The notes: generated from the letters alone by a model not told the origin. Shown: positions 16,314 to 25,524, numbered from the stretch's first letter. The stretch: 64,000 nucleotides of DNA from Cohnella thailandensis (GCF_014212135.1 NZ_JACJVQ010000020.1:1-64000), one strand, 5' to 3'. A program made the numbers and translations.

Positions 16314-18098
16314 GTGGCAACGTTCGACATTAGCGGAGATCAGTTTCGGTATGAGGGGAAGCCCCTGCGTATTCTGTCCGGCGCGATTCATTACTTCCGG
16401 GTCGTGCCGGATTATTGGAAGGATAGGCTGCTTAAGCTGAAGGCTTGCGGCTTCAATACGGTGGAGACTTACGTGCCTTGGAATGTCCATGAACCGCGCA
16501 AAGGCGAGTTTCGGTTCGAGGGAATGGCCGACCTGGAGAGCTTCGCGAGGCTGGCGGGAGAGCTGGGGTTGCACGTCATCGTGCGGCCTAGCCCTTATAT
16601 CTGCGCGGAGTGGGAATTCGGAGGGCTGCCGGCCTGGCTGCTAGAAGACGCGAATGTCCGGCTGCGAAGCTGCGACCCGGCTTATCTGCGTCATGTCGAC
16701 GATTATTACGACGAGCTGCTTCCGAGGCTGAAGCCGCTGCTCTGCACAAGCGGCGGCCCGATCGTCGCGATGCAGGTCGAGAACGAATACGGGAGCTACG
16801 GCAGCGACAAGGCCTACTTGGAATACTTGCGGGAGGCGATGGTTCGCCGAGGGATGGACGTCCTGCTGTTCACGTCGGACGGACCCGAGGATCACATGCT
16901 GCAAGGGGGGACGATCGACGGCGTGCTGGCCACCGTCAACTTCGGCTCGGACCCGGCGGGAGCGTTCCGCAAGCTGCGCGAATACCGGCCGGAAGGACCG
17001 CTCATGTGCATGGAGTTCTGGAACGGCTGGTTCGACCATTGGATGGAGGAGCATCAGACGCGCCCCGCCGGGGAAGTCGCGGACGCGCTCGACGAGCTGC
17101 TGAAGGAAGGCGCTTCGGTCAACTTCTATATGTTCCACGGAGGGACGAACTTCGGCTTCCTGAACGGGGCCAATCATATCAAGCGCTACGAGCCCACGGT
17201 GAACAGCTACGATTACGATACCTTGCTCGGCGAGTCCGGCGAGCCGACGGCCAAGTTCTTCGCGGTGCGCGAGGTGCTGGAGCGGCACTTCGAGCTTCCT
17301 CCGCTGGTGCTGCCGGAGCCGATCGCCCGGCGTTCCTACGGCCCGGTCAAGCTGAAGCGAAGAGCGCTGCTGCTGGAGCAGCTTGAAGCGCTGTCCGCGC
17401 CGATAAGCCGGGCGAACCCGGAGCCGATGGAGAGGCTGGGGCAAGCGTACGGCTACATTCTCTATTCCGCTCGGGTGACCGGTCCCACAAGCGGCATGAG
17501 CCTGACGATTCAAGAAGTAAGAGACCGGGCGCTCGTGTTCGCGGACGGCCGGTACGTCGGAGTCGTCGAGCGCTGGAACCCGGCTGCGCTGCCGCTTGAG
17601 GTTCCGGCGGAGGGCGTTCGTCTGGATATCCTCGTGGAGAACATGGGCCGGGTCAACTACGGTCCGCTCCTAAGGGATCCTAAGGGGATTACGGAGGGAG
17701 TTCGCCTGGATAACCAGTTCATTCATGGCTGGACGATCTATCCGCTTCCGATGGAGTCTTTGGAAGGGCTGGAATTTACGTCTGCGGCCGAAGGGGAAAC
17801 GGGGGCGGATAGTGCAGGTCATTCGGAAATCTCGGCGGCTTCCGGACCCGCCTTTTATCAAGGAGTATTCGAGGCGGAGGAGGCCGCCGATACGTTCCTG
17901 AGGTTGGACGGATGGACGAAAGGCAACGTCTTCTTGAACGGCTTCCATCTCGGCCGTTACTGGAACGCGGGACCGACGCGGACCTTGTACGTTCCCGCCC
18001 CTTTGCTCAAGAAGGGCATCAACGAGCTGATCGTTTTCGAGCTTCATGGCACGCAAGATCCGGTCGTATTGTCGACGGATACGCCCGATCTCGGGTGA
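16314..18098 (+). CDS. GH35 beta-galactosidase
   Basis: It removes terminal beta-linked galactose from imported oligosaccharides, with retention of configuration. The 594-residue protein has the GH35 (alpha/beta)8 barrel with RPSPYICAEWEFGGLPAWLL, the acid/base E158 in VENEYGSYG and the nucleophile E234 in CMEFWNGWFDHW. C-terminal beta-sandwich domains follow, ending in the jelly roll with KGNVFLNGFHLGRYWNAGP. The start is GTG at 16314 behind GGGGAGA. There is no signal peptide, so it is cytoplasmic. Its pairing with GH29 in one operon suggests a Fuc-Gal side chain as found in xyloglucan, or other fucosylated galactan; the substrate is inference. Confidence 0.93.
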   Translation: MATFDISGDQFRYEGKPLRILSGAIHYFRVVPDYWKDRLLKLKACGFNTVETYVPWNVHEPRKGEFRFEGMADLESFARLAGELGLHVIVRPSPYICAEWEFGGLPAWLLEDANVRLRSCDPAYLRHVDDYYDELLPRLKPLLCTSGGPIVAMQVENEYGSYGSDKAYLEYLREAMVRRGMDVLLFTSDGPEDHMLQGGTIDGVLATVNFGSDPAGAFRKLREYRPEGPLMCMEFWNGWFDHWMEEHQTRPAGEVADALDELLKEGASVNFYMFHGGTNFGFLNGANHIKRYEPTVNSYDYDTLLGESGEPTAKFFAVREVLERHFELPPLVLPEPIARRSYGPVKLKRRALLLEQLEALSAPISRANPEPMERLGQAYGYILYSARVTGPTSGMSLTIQEVRDRALVFADGRYVGVVERWNPAALPLEVPAEGVRLDILVENMGRVNYGPLLRDPKGITEGVRLDNQFIHGWTIYPLPMESLEGLEFTSAAEGETGADSAGHSEISAASGPAFYQGVFEAEEAADTFLRLDGWTKGNVFLNGFHLGRYWNAGPTRTLYVPAPLLKKGINELIVFELHGTQDPVVLSTDTPDLG

Positions 18099-18128
18099 TC
18101 GGCGCGGCGAATGCAGAGGAGGATTAGA

Positions 18129-19586
18129 ATGGGCGTAACGATTGGGGAAGCGGCGCGGGTCGCTCCTTCGGATAGACAGCTGGCATGGCAGGAGCTCGAG
18201 TTCTACGCCTTTATTCATTTTACCGTCAATACGTTTACGGATCGGGAGTGGGGGACGGGGGAAGAGAAGCCGGAAGTGTTCAACCCCGCCGAGCTGGATG
18301 CGTCTCAATGGATCGAAGTATGCAAGTCGGGCGGCATGAAGGCGGTCATTCTGACCTGCAAGCACCATGACGGCTTCTGCTTGTGGCCGAGCCGGCAGAC
18401 CCCGCACACCGTGCGGAACAGTCCGTGGAGGGACGGCCAAGGGGACTTGGTTCGCGAAGTCGCGGACGCGTGCCGCGCTGCGGGTCTTAAGTTCGGCATT
18501 TACTTGTCGCCGTGGGATCGCCATGAACCGTCGTACGGAGATTCGGACCGCTATAACTCCTTCTTCGTCGAGCAATTGAAGGAGCTGCTGACCGGGTACG
18601 GAGAGCTGTTCTGCGTCTGGTTCGACGGCGCTTGCGGAGAAGGGCCGAACGGCAAGCGGCAGGCGTACGACTGGGACGCTTATTATCTCGTCATTCGCGA
18701 GCTTCAGCCGAACGCGGTCATCTCGGTCTGCGGCCCGGACGTTCGCTGGTGCGGCAACGAAGCGGGACATACCAGGCGCAACGAATGGAGCGTCGTTCCC
18801 GCGAGCATGCGAGACAACGAGAAAATTCAGTCCGAGTCGCAGCAGGAGGACGATCCCGAATTCGCGCGCAGGGCCGGTTCGGGAGACGAAGACCTGGGAA
18901 GCCGGGCGGTGCTCGATCGGACGGACGAGGTTATCTGGTATCCGGCCGAAGTGAACACGTCGATCCGGCCGGGCTGGTTCTATCACGCAAGCGAGGATTC
19001 CCGCGTGAAGTCGACGGAGGAGCTGATCGATCTGTACGAGCGCACGGTAGGCGGCAACTCGACGTTCCTCCTGAACCTGCCGCCGGACCTTCGAGGCTTG
19101 ATCCACGAGACGGACGCGGAACGGCTGAAGGAGCTTGGAAATCGGTTAAGGGCAAGGTATCGATATAATCTGGCGGCTGAAGCTCAAGTCAGCGCCGATG
19201 AATCCTTGGATGCGGACCATTCCCCCGACAAGCTCGTCGACGGCCGGAGCGACACGTATTGGAGCGCTCCTCATGGAAGCGAGCAAGCGGCGATCGAGCT
19301 GGATCTGGGAAGCGAGAAGCTTTTCGACCGGATCGTTCTGGGCGAGTATATCCGGGAAGGCCAGCGGATCGAGCGGTTCCGGTTGGAACGGGAAGCGGGG
19401 GGCGAGTGGCTGCCTTTCTACGAAGGCGAAGTCGTCGGATACAAAAAGATTTGCCGTTTCGATCCGATTCGCGCCAGGCGGATCCGAATTCGGATCCTGG
19501 AGTCGCGCTGGTGCCCGACGTTGAAGGAAGTAGGCGTATTCCGAACGGAGGTCGCTTATGAGGAGACGAGGGAGCAATCTGGGTAA
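18129..19586 (+). CDS. GH29 alpha-L-fucosidase with C-terminal F5/8-type C domain
   Basis: It hydrolyses alpha-linked L-fucose from oligosaccharides. The catalytic barrel has the GH29 signatures FIHFTVNTFTDREWGTG, CKHHDGFCLWPS, KFGIYLSPWDRHE and the nucleophile aspartate near residue 166 in CVWFDGACGEG. The last 135 residues form a discoidin-like sandwich (SPDKLVDGRSDTYWSAP). The start is ATG at 18129 behind GAGGA; another ATG at 18111 lacks a site. It has 485 residues and no signal peptide, so it works in the cytoplasm after import. Its 3' end overlaps the start of the foldase-like gene by 29 bases. Confidence 0.92.
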   Translation: MGVTIGEAARVAPSDRQLAWQELEFYAFIHFTVNTFTDREWGTGEEKPEVFNPAELDASQWIEVCKSGGMKAVILTCKHHDGFCLWPSRQTPHTVRNSPWRDGQGDLVREVADACRAAGLKFGIYLSPWDRHEPSYGDSDRYNSFFVEQLKELLTGYGELFCVWFDGACGEGPNGKRQAYDWDAYYLVIRELQPNAVISVCGPDVRWCGNEAGHTRRNEWSVVPASMRDNEKIQSESQQEDDPEFARRAGSGDEDLGSRAVLDRTDEVIWYPAEVNTSIRPGWFYHASEDSRVKSTEELIDLYERTVGGNSTFLLNLPPDLRGLIHETDAERLKELGNRLRARYRYNLAAEAQVSADESLDADHSPDKLVDGRSDTYWSAPHGSEQAAIELDLGSEKLFDRIVLGEYIREGQRIERFRLEREAGGEWLPFYEGEVVGYKKICRFDPIRARRIRIRILESRWCPTLKEVGVFRTEVAYEETREQSG

Positions 19587-20628
19587 GCGCTCGATGGCAA
19601 TTATCGGCGCCGCGATTATCGCATTGGCGGGAGCTGCCGTCCTCGTGACGGCGGCTATTTCGCCTTCCGGCAGCAAGGCGGAGCCGGTCATAGTCCAGGT
19701 GAACGGGGAGCCTGTCGCCGAGCCGGAATTCCGCTTGTACATGGATAAGGAAAAGGGAGCGGTGACGAACTACTTCAGCGTCGCCTATCAAGCGGAGGAT
19801 TCGGAGAAGTATTGGACGACCGAGTATGGAGGCGAGACCCCGCTGAACCGGCTGAAGAAGCAAGCGTTGGAAGAGGCCGTGCGAGGCAAGGTTCTGCTGT
19901 TATTTGCGCAGGAGAAAGGGCTGGCCGAGTCGGCTTCTTTCGAAGATATCGAAAAGGAATGGGAGGAGAATAACGCAAGCAGGGAGCAAAGCATCAAGAG
20001 GAACAAGGCGGTATTCGGCTTGGGGCGTTACGAGCTTAGCCAATACTACTTCTATTATCTGAGCAACTTAAAGCTGAAGCTGGAGGAGCTCTTGGGCAAA
20101 GAGGAGCTGACCGTCTCCGATGAGGAGCTGAGGCAGGTTTATTTCGGCCATGCCGCCGAATACGCGAACCGGACGCGGGTGATCTTCGAGGAGCTGTCCA
20201 TTCCGTACCCCGACGGAGAGAAGGAGAAGGCGAAGGAGAAGAGCGCAACGATCCTTGGCTTGCTGGAGGCCGGAATGTCGTTCCCGGAAGCCGCGGCAAG
20301 GCATGCGGACGGGGAACCGAGGGAGCATTCGTTTATCGAAGGCGAGCCGGAGTCGCCGCTTCAAGCGGAAGCGCTATTGAAGCAAGCGGCGACGCGGCTG
20401 AAGGAAGGCGAGTATTCCCCGGCCCTGGACACGGGCAGCGGCTTCTCGATCATTCGGCTCTTGAAGAGAGAGGCCGGGTATTCGGTTCCGCTCGAGAGCG
20501 TCGAAGCGCAGCTCCGCGCGGAGGCGCTTCACCTGAAGTTCGAGCAATACCTGGAGAAGCTTGCTCAGGAGGCTCAGGCGGACATCGTGACAAAGAATTA
20601 CGTTTCCCTTAGCGAAACGGCGCCCTAA
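19558..20628 (+). CDS. Membrane-anchored SurA/PrsA-like peptidyl-prolyl isomerase
   Basis: This is a probable extracytoplasmic foldase. Residues 12-33 form one N-terminal membrane anchor without a lipobox cysteine, unlike PrsA. SurA_N-like helices follow, starting VIVQVNGEPVAEPEFRLYMDK, and then a parvulin-like segment (about 205-300) with ILGLLEAGMSFPEAAARHADG and LKEGEYSPALDTGSGFSIIRLL. The parvulin domain seems short, so catalysis is uncertain. The start is ATG at 19558 with GGAGG upstream, inside the GH29 gene. A foldase coupled to a sugar-degradation operon may help fold secreted enzymes or binding proteins of the locus. It could also be a chaperone for polysaccharide-lyase secretion; this is inference. 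Confidence 0.82.
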   Translation: MRRRGSNLGKRSMAIIGAAIIALAGAAVLVTAAISPSGSKAEPVIVQVNGEPVAEPEFRLYMDKEKGAVTNYFSVAYQAEDSEKYWTTEYGGETPLNRLKKQALEEAVRGKVLLLFAQEKGLAESASFEDIEKEWEENNASREQSIKRNKAVFGLGRYELSQYYFYYLSNLKLKLEELLGKEELTVSDEELRQVYFGHAAEYANRTRVIFEELSIPYPDGEKEKAKEKSATILGLLEAGMSFPEAAARHADGEPREHSFIEGEPESPLQAEALLKQAATRLKEGEYSPALDTGSGFSIIRLLKREAGYSVPLESVEAQLRAEALHLKFEQYLEKLAQEAQADIVTKNYVSLSETAP

Positions 20629-20632
20629 TGTT

Positions 20633-20662
20633 GAACCCCCGCGGCTTGGCTGCGGGGGTTTC
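20633..20662 (+). terminator. Terminator of the locus I operon
   Basis: AACCCCCGC pairs with GCGGGGGTT around a short loop, followed by TTTCG. It stands 5 bases after the foldase stop codon. Confidence 0.85.
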
Positions 20663-21526
20663 GTGCGTTTGTCGGTGCTCGTACGGTTCTGTTCGGACGC
20701 AAGCCATGATTAGGAGACGCAGGCATAGGCGGTCTGGCAGCGAGGCTGCATCCCAACAAGGCGAGAATGTCGCGTATCGGAAGCCCTAACACCGAATAAA
20801 CTCGTGCCGCGCTGTTTGCAGAATCCCAGAGGCTGGTTGGATTTACCGCGGTCGCAACCATACGAAGAAGACCGGCGGCATGCAGCTGTGTCTTCTTTTT
20901 TTTGCTTAATATACGTTGGATTGAAAGAACAAATGAAATTTGGCGCAATAAATAGAGAGAATATTATGAAATTATATTGCCATAAATGCAAATAGGCAGT
21001 AATATTTGGATAAAGATTGGCGCAAAAATGTGAGGTTAGTTGACATTTATCATTCAGGAAAATGACAATCCGTATCCCAAGTACAAATGAATCGACGGAT
21101 TCGTATGCAGGTTTCCTAACGATCGTTTCTCAACTGCCGTTCACTGCATTTTTAGATGACAGGAGAAAGATTTGGTTTGATTTGCCGCAAACCATGTGTT
21201 TTTAGAAGACTGACAAACGCTCTTCTCGCTGCTCGGAGCCGGTTCCTTTATCGCTCTCGGCCAAATAGGGAGCCGAATCTGCTTCTTGGTTAAACGATAT
21301 TTCGCCGAGGGGAGGTGGTTAAGACCGGTATCAAGTGACTGCAGCACGGGAACCGGGATTGCTCAATAACGTTTTGACTGACGGTCGTGCAACGAACCAG
21401 AACGGGTACCAAGGAATGGAGAAACCATTCCCAATTATCAAGGAAGGCCAATTCGAGACGGCACGCGGGTATACGGATCGATGGGAGCTCTCGGTTCGCC
21501 TTTCCTATTATCAGGGGGGAATATTA
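20663..21526. other. Intergenic stretch of 864 bases without a supported gene
   Basis: No open frame here has a ribosome site and recognisable product. Its first 240 bases are GC-rich and end in a strong terminator (20865-20903), as though they encoded an unrecognised RNA or the remnant of a gene. After that the DNA becomes AT-rich. A TTGACA (21040-21045) may be a -35, but the -10 is unclear. The final 480 bases are a long GC-rich leader to the GH114 gene with several small hairpins. A GTG- or ATG-initiated extension of GH114 through it is rejected for want of a ribosome site. Confidence 0.5.
20865..20903 (+). terminator. Rho-independent terminator with no recognised gene in front
   Basis: AAGAAGAC and GTCTTCTT form a perfect 8-bp stem with a 17-base loop, followed by a run of T. 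No gene ends before it, so it may close a small RNA or a lost gene in 20663-20864. Confidence 0.7.
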
Positions 21527-24439
21527 ATGAAATCAATTCGATTGATGCTATTGATTGCGGTCCTCTTCATAAGCATTGCCCCGTTCGGCGCCAGCGCTTC
21601 AACCGTTTCGGTCGACGGAGACGCGGTGGATTGGAACGGGATTCCGGAGCTGTACGAAGCGACTTCCGCTCTGCCCAACTCGGTCTACCAACTGAAGGTG
21701 ACGAACGACACGTCGAACCTTTACGCGCTCGTAACGGGCACGGGTTTAAACGTCAAATCCCAGTTCTTTATCGACGCCGACGACCATTACGAGACGGGCT
21801 ACCACGCTTCCGGCTTCCTTAACGTCTCCACCGAATCGACGGGGGCGGAATACATGGTCGAGAACGACATTCTTTACGAATATACGGGTCCTTCGACGGG
21901 GACGGGCCGCAACGCATGGTCATGGTCCTCTCTGGGCGGCATCGACATCGTAAAGACCGATTCCGCGATCGAGATCGGCGTTCCGCTCGTTTCGCTGGGC
22001 ATAACCGAAGGCCAGGACGTCGGAGTGGCGTTCATCCGCAACGACAGCGCGTATGACCGGCTGCCGAGCGCCGACGACTACTTCGCGGTCGAATACGTCG
22101 ATCTGGATCCGCCGAGCGCTCCGACGGGGCTGACGGTCGGCACCGTTACGCCAGGCTCCGTTCCGCTCTCCTGGAACGCTTCCTTCGACGAGAGCGGAGT
22201 CGTCGGCTACGACGTTTATCGCGACGGAGCGATGATCGGAAGCTCCTCGGCGACCGCTTATACGGACACGGCCGTCCAGCAAGGCTCGACCTATTCTTAT
22301 GCCGTTCAAGCCTTCGACGCAGCGGGGAACCGTTCGGCTTCCAGCGCGCCGGCAACGGCCGAGCTTCCGAGCGGCCCCAGCGTTCCGGAGTCGCAAGGGG
22401 ATTGGAACGACATCCGCGATTATCTGGTGAACTATACCGAAGAAGCGAACATCGATATCCAGCAGTTCGCGGCCTACGATGCCGTCATTCTGGAACCGCA
22501 GCGCGTCTCCTCGCAGCTGCTGGCCGAACTGAAGACGGCGAACCCGGACCTGTTCGCCATCGGATACCTGTCGATCGGGGAGACTCTTCCTCTGCTCACG
22601 GATGAGAACGGGAATCGTCTCGATATTTACTTCCTGGACGCATCGGGCAACCCGATTCAGAATCCGGATTGGCACGGCTATTACGTTGACGCTCGCAAGC
22701 CGGTCTTTCAGAATCTGGTGCTGAGCGAGTGGCTGCCCGCTCTGTATGCCGAAGGCTTCGACGGCGTCTTCCTCGATACGGTCGATACGTCGGCCTATGT
22801 GAACGCGGCGCTTAATATCGACTTCCGACCGTCCGCTTCGGGGATGGCGTCTCTGATTGGCCAGATTAAATCAAGCTATCCCGATAAGAAGGTCATCATG
22901 AACCGGGGATACCATCTTCTCGGCGGAAGCAACGACGTCAGCGGTTCCATCGACGGCGTCATGCTTGAGAGTTATACAAGTACATGGGCAAGCTCGACGC
23001 TGAAGAATCCGGACGGCAGCAGCGTCGAGGATTACCACGCCTACCCTGCGGACAGCTCCGAGAGAATCTGGTCGAACGGCATTACGTCGAAGATCAACAA
23101 GCTCCGCTTCCAGTACAACGCGGATGGAACCGTGCAGCGGGATTCCGCCGGGAAGCCGGTACCAACGGCGAACTACTTCCATGCGATGGCTCTCGATTAC
23201 GCCAAAGACACGACGGCGGCCCAGAAGGCGATCATGCAATCGGCCGTCGATCACGCCTGGGAGAATGCGTTCATTCCCTCCATCGGCGTCAAGAATTTGG
23301 ATTTGGCTCCAGCCTACGATTGGCTCGATGAAGTGGCGATTCCGCCGGAGAGCGCCTTCGGCAGCGGTCTGGATATCCAGTCGATGCCGACGCCAAGCCC
23401 TTATGTCATCGACGATTTCGCGACGGCGGACAACTGGCAGACCATTCGCGGACAGACGGAAGCTCTGCCGTTGCCGGGAGCGGACTCCGCGGCGTTCGGC
23501 ATCGATAGCGGCGCCGGCAAAATAGACTTGACGGTCCAAGGCACGAAGGCATGGGTGAACGGGGTGACGCTGCAGTCGCGGGAGTGGCTGCAGCCGGTCG
23601 ACCTGACCCAAGGCTACGTCACCTTCCAAGCGAAAATCTCGAGCGGCTTGGCCGGCACGGATAAAGCCTTCGAGGTTCTCTTTACCGATTACAACAACGA
23701 TGCGCTAGCCTTCAGCCTGACCTCCGGCTTGACGACTAGCTGGTCGACCTTCTCGCTGGATTTGGCGAACGGGGGCGTATACTACCCGGGGTGGGACGGA
23801 GCGCAAGACGGCTTCCAGCCGAATCAAGTGAAGTCCGTGCAGATTCGCATCATGAACACGACGGATAATAGTCCGAGCTATATGGGAACGCTGTGGCTCG
23901 ACGATTTGCTTGCAAATCAGTCGCTGCCGGCTCCGGCTCCCCTGATTGACGATTTCTCCTCCGGAACGAGCCTATGGTTCTGTCAGGCGGGAGTGACGGG
24001 CGACAGCTGCTCCGTCGGTCCGGATACGGGGACGCTGCGCTTGGACATGAATCTGCTCGGAACGACGGCATGGGGGAACAGCGTAACGCTTCAATCCCGC
24101 GACTGGTTCGTGCCGATCAGTCTAACCGACCGGACGATCGGGTTCAATGCCCGAGTGTCTTCCTCGCCGGCCAACGCAAGCAAGTCTTTCCAATTCATCC
24201 TGGTCGACCGCAACGGCAGCACGAGGGGCTGGGATATCACCGGTTCGCTCGGAACGACGGCGGCGGCGGTCTCGATAGATCCGACCTCCGGCGGTTTCGA
24301 CAATCTGGCGGCAGGGCAGACGGCCTTCGATCTGGGGCATGTCCGTTCGATCCGGTATCTGGCGATCAATACGGCATCCTCTAGCGCCGCTTATGCCGGC
24401 TCGCTATGGCTTGATAACGTGACGGCGCCTCTTAAATAG
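21527..24439 (+). CDS. Secreted multidomain GH114 endo-alpha-1,4-polygalactosaminidase-like protein
   Basis: GH114 enzymes cut alpha-1,4-linked galactosamine polymers such as fungal galactosaminogalactan or bacterial Pel-type matrix. Order: signal peptide (1-25, ending GASAS); a CBM9/DOMON-like sandwich (about 26-188, STVSVDGDAVDWNGIPELYE); a fibronectin type III domain (190-282); the GH114 barrel (about 285-620) with AIGYLSIGE, GYYVDARKPVFQ, candidate acid D in FDGVFLDTVDT near 414 and E in GVMLESYTS near 477; and two related C-terminal beta-sandwich modules (626-800, 804-970), each beginning IDDF. The ATG at 21527 has GGGGGGA before it. The 970-residue protein stands alone, ended by a strong terminator, beside the locus II enzymes. 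Specificity is inferred from the family. Confidence 0.85.
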   Translation: MKSIRLMLLIAVLFISIAPFGASASTVSVDGDAVDWNGIPELYEATSALPNSVYQLKVTNDTSNLYALVTGTGLNVKSQFFIDADDHYETGYHASGFLNVSTESTGAEYMVENDILYEYTGPSTGTGRNAWSWSSLGGIDIVKTDSAIEIGVPLVSLGITEGQDVGVAFIRNDSAYDRLPSADDYFAVEYVDLDPPSAPTGLTVGTVTPGSVPLSWNASFDESGVVGYDVYRDGAMIGSSSATAYTDTAVQQGSTYSYAVQAFDAAGNRSASSAPATAELPSGPSVPESQGDWNDIRDYLVNYTEEANIDIQQFAAYDAVILEPQRVSSQLLAELKTANPDLFAIGYLSIGETLPLLTDENGNRLDIYFLDASGNPIQNPDWHGYYVDARKPVFQNLVLSEWLPALYAEGFDGVFLDTVDTSAYVNAALNIDFRPSASGMASLIGQIKSSYPDKKVIMNRGYHLLGGSNDVSGSIDGVMLESYTSTWASSTLKNPDGSSVEDYHAYPADSSERIWSNGITSKINKLRFQYNADGTVQRDSAGKPVPTANYFHAMALDYAKDTTAAQKAIMQSAVDHAWENAFIPSIGVKNLDLAPAYDWLDEVAIPPESAFGSGLDIQSMPTPSPYVIDDFATADNWQTIRGQTEALPLPGADSAAFGIDSGAGKIDLTVQGTKAWVNGVTLQSREWLQPVDLTQGYVTFQAKISSGLAGTDKAFEVLFTDYNNDALAFSLTSGLTTSWSTFSLDLANGGVYYPGWDGAQDGFQPNQVKSVQIRIMNTTDNSPSYMGTLWLDDLLANQSLPAPAPLIDDFSSGTSLWFCQAGVTGDSCSVGPDTGTLRLDMNLLGTTAWGNSVTLQSRDWFVPISLTDRTIGFNARVSSSPANASKSFQFILVDRNGSTRGWDITGSLGTTAAAVSIDPTSGGFDNLAAGQTAFDLGHVRSIRYLAINTASSSAAYAGSLWLDNVTAPLK

Positions 24440-24455
24440 GAACTAACGCATGGCG

Positions 24456-24497
24456 AAAAGACCGTATATTCCTGCAAAGAGGAATATACGGTCTTTT
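24456..24497. terminator. Bidirectional terminator between GH114 and GH43 genes
   Basis: AAAAGACCGTATATTCCT is followed by a 6-base loop and its exact complement, an 18-bp perfect stem with A and T tails on both sides. It serves the two convergent genes. Confidence 0.92.
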
Positions 24498-24514
24498 GCC
24501 TGATCCGTGTATGA

Positions 24515-25504
24515 TTACGAGCGTTCCGGATACGGATCGATCGTCCGGATCGATCCGTCTTCCTCGTAGAACAGCTCCGTGAACTTGACGCTCCGCTTGT
24601 TGTCGGCGCCGCCGGACAGGGAGCTGTCGTGATAGAACAGGTACCACTTGTCCTTGTATTGCACGATCGAATGGTGCGTCGTCCATCCGATAACCGGGGT
24701 GAGGATCGTGCCTTTGTATTCGTAAGGGCCATAAGGATCGCGGCTCGTGGCATAGACGATGCGGTGGGTCGAGCCCGTCGAGTAGGACAAATAATACAGG
24801 CCGTTATACTTGTGAACCCAAGGGCCTTCGAAGTATCTTCTGTCCTCGTCGCCTGCCGTGAGAGGCTTGCCGTTCTCGTCCACGATGGAGATCTCGCGAG
24901 GCGATTCCTTGAAGCCGAGCATGTCGTCCGCGAGCTCCGCGACGCGAGGTCCGAGAGCGGGCGCGGCCGCGTCGGGCCCTTCGGCGTCGGCGACGAATTC
25001 GCCGGTCTGCCACTTCTCGAGCTGTCCGCCCCACAGGCCGCCGAAGAATACGTAGCTCTTGCCGTCGTCGTCGGTCAGAACGGCGGGATCGATGCTGAAG
25101 CTGCCCGGAATGTAGTTCGGCTCCGCCTTGAACGGTCCGGCAGGGGAATCCGAGGTGGCGACTCCCAAGCGGAAGATGCCGTCGTGGTCGCGCGCGGGGA
25201 AGAACAAATAATACTTTCCGTTCCGGTACGCCGCGTCCGGCGCCCACATTTGCTTGGAGGCCCACGGCACGTCGCGTACGTGAAGAACCTCCCCGTGATC
25301 CTCGCATTCCGTCAGATCTTCGTTCAACGAGAGGATATGATAATCTTCCATGTCGTATTGGTCGCCGTTATCGTTAGAAACCATCTCGTGATCGAGATCG
25401 TGGGAAGGGTAAACGTAAAGTTTGCCTTCAAACACGTGGGCGGAAGGATCCGCGGTGTACAGGTGGGTGACGAGCGGCTCGTTTGGCTTTAATGGGTTCG
25501 ACAA
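24515..25504 (-). CDS. GH43 family glycoside hydrolase
   Basis: Members are inverting enzymes such as beta-xylosidases or alpha-L-arabinofuranosidases. The 329-residue protein is a single five-bladed propeller with the three catalytic acids: general base D19 (TADPSAHV), the modulator D139 (FSIDPAVL) and the general acid E226 (RRYFEGPWV). There is no signal peptide and no C-terminal accessory domain. The start is TTG at 25504 with GGGGAGG 8 bases upstream. A cre-like site lies about 20 bases before it. It is divergent from the locus II sensor kinase, so it may belong to that regulon. Substrate specificity is not readable from the motifs. Confidence 0.9.
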   Translation of the reverse strand: MSNPLKPNEPLVTHLYTADPSAHVFEGKLYVYPSHDLDHEMVSNDNGDQYDMEDYHILSLNEDLTECEDHGEVLHVRDVPWASKQMWAPDAAYRNGKYYLFFPARDHDGIFRLGVATSDSPAGPFKAEPNYIPGSFSIDPAVLTDDDGKSYVFFGGLWGGQLEKWQTGEFVADAEGPDAAAPALGPRVAELADDMLGFKESPREISIVDENGKPLTAGDEDRRYFEGPWVHKYNGLYYLSYSTGSTHRIVYATSRDPYGPYEYKGTILTPVIGWTTHHSIVQYKDKWYLFYHDSSLSGGADNKRSVKFTELFYEEDGSIRTIDPYPERS

Positions 25505-25524
25505 GCAGTAAACCTCCCCTATTG

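Noticed and set aside
20820..20865. Possible right end of an IS200/IS605 element
   Set aside because: The sequence GAATCCCAGAGGCTGG only loosely resembles such ends, and no TnpA or TnpB coding sequence is adjacent.
20663..20991. Small open frames on both strands after the locus I terminator
   Set aside because: Several overlap each other, none has a good ribosome site or recognisable product, and the strong terminator at 20865-20903 cuts across them.
21335..21526. Extension of the GH114 protein by 64 residues upstream
   Set aside because: The extension lacks a ribosome site and would place the clear signal peptide inside the protein.
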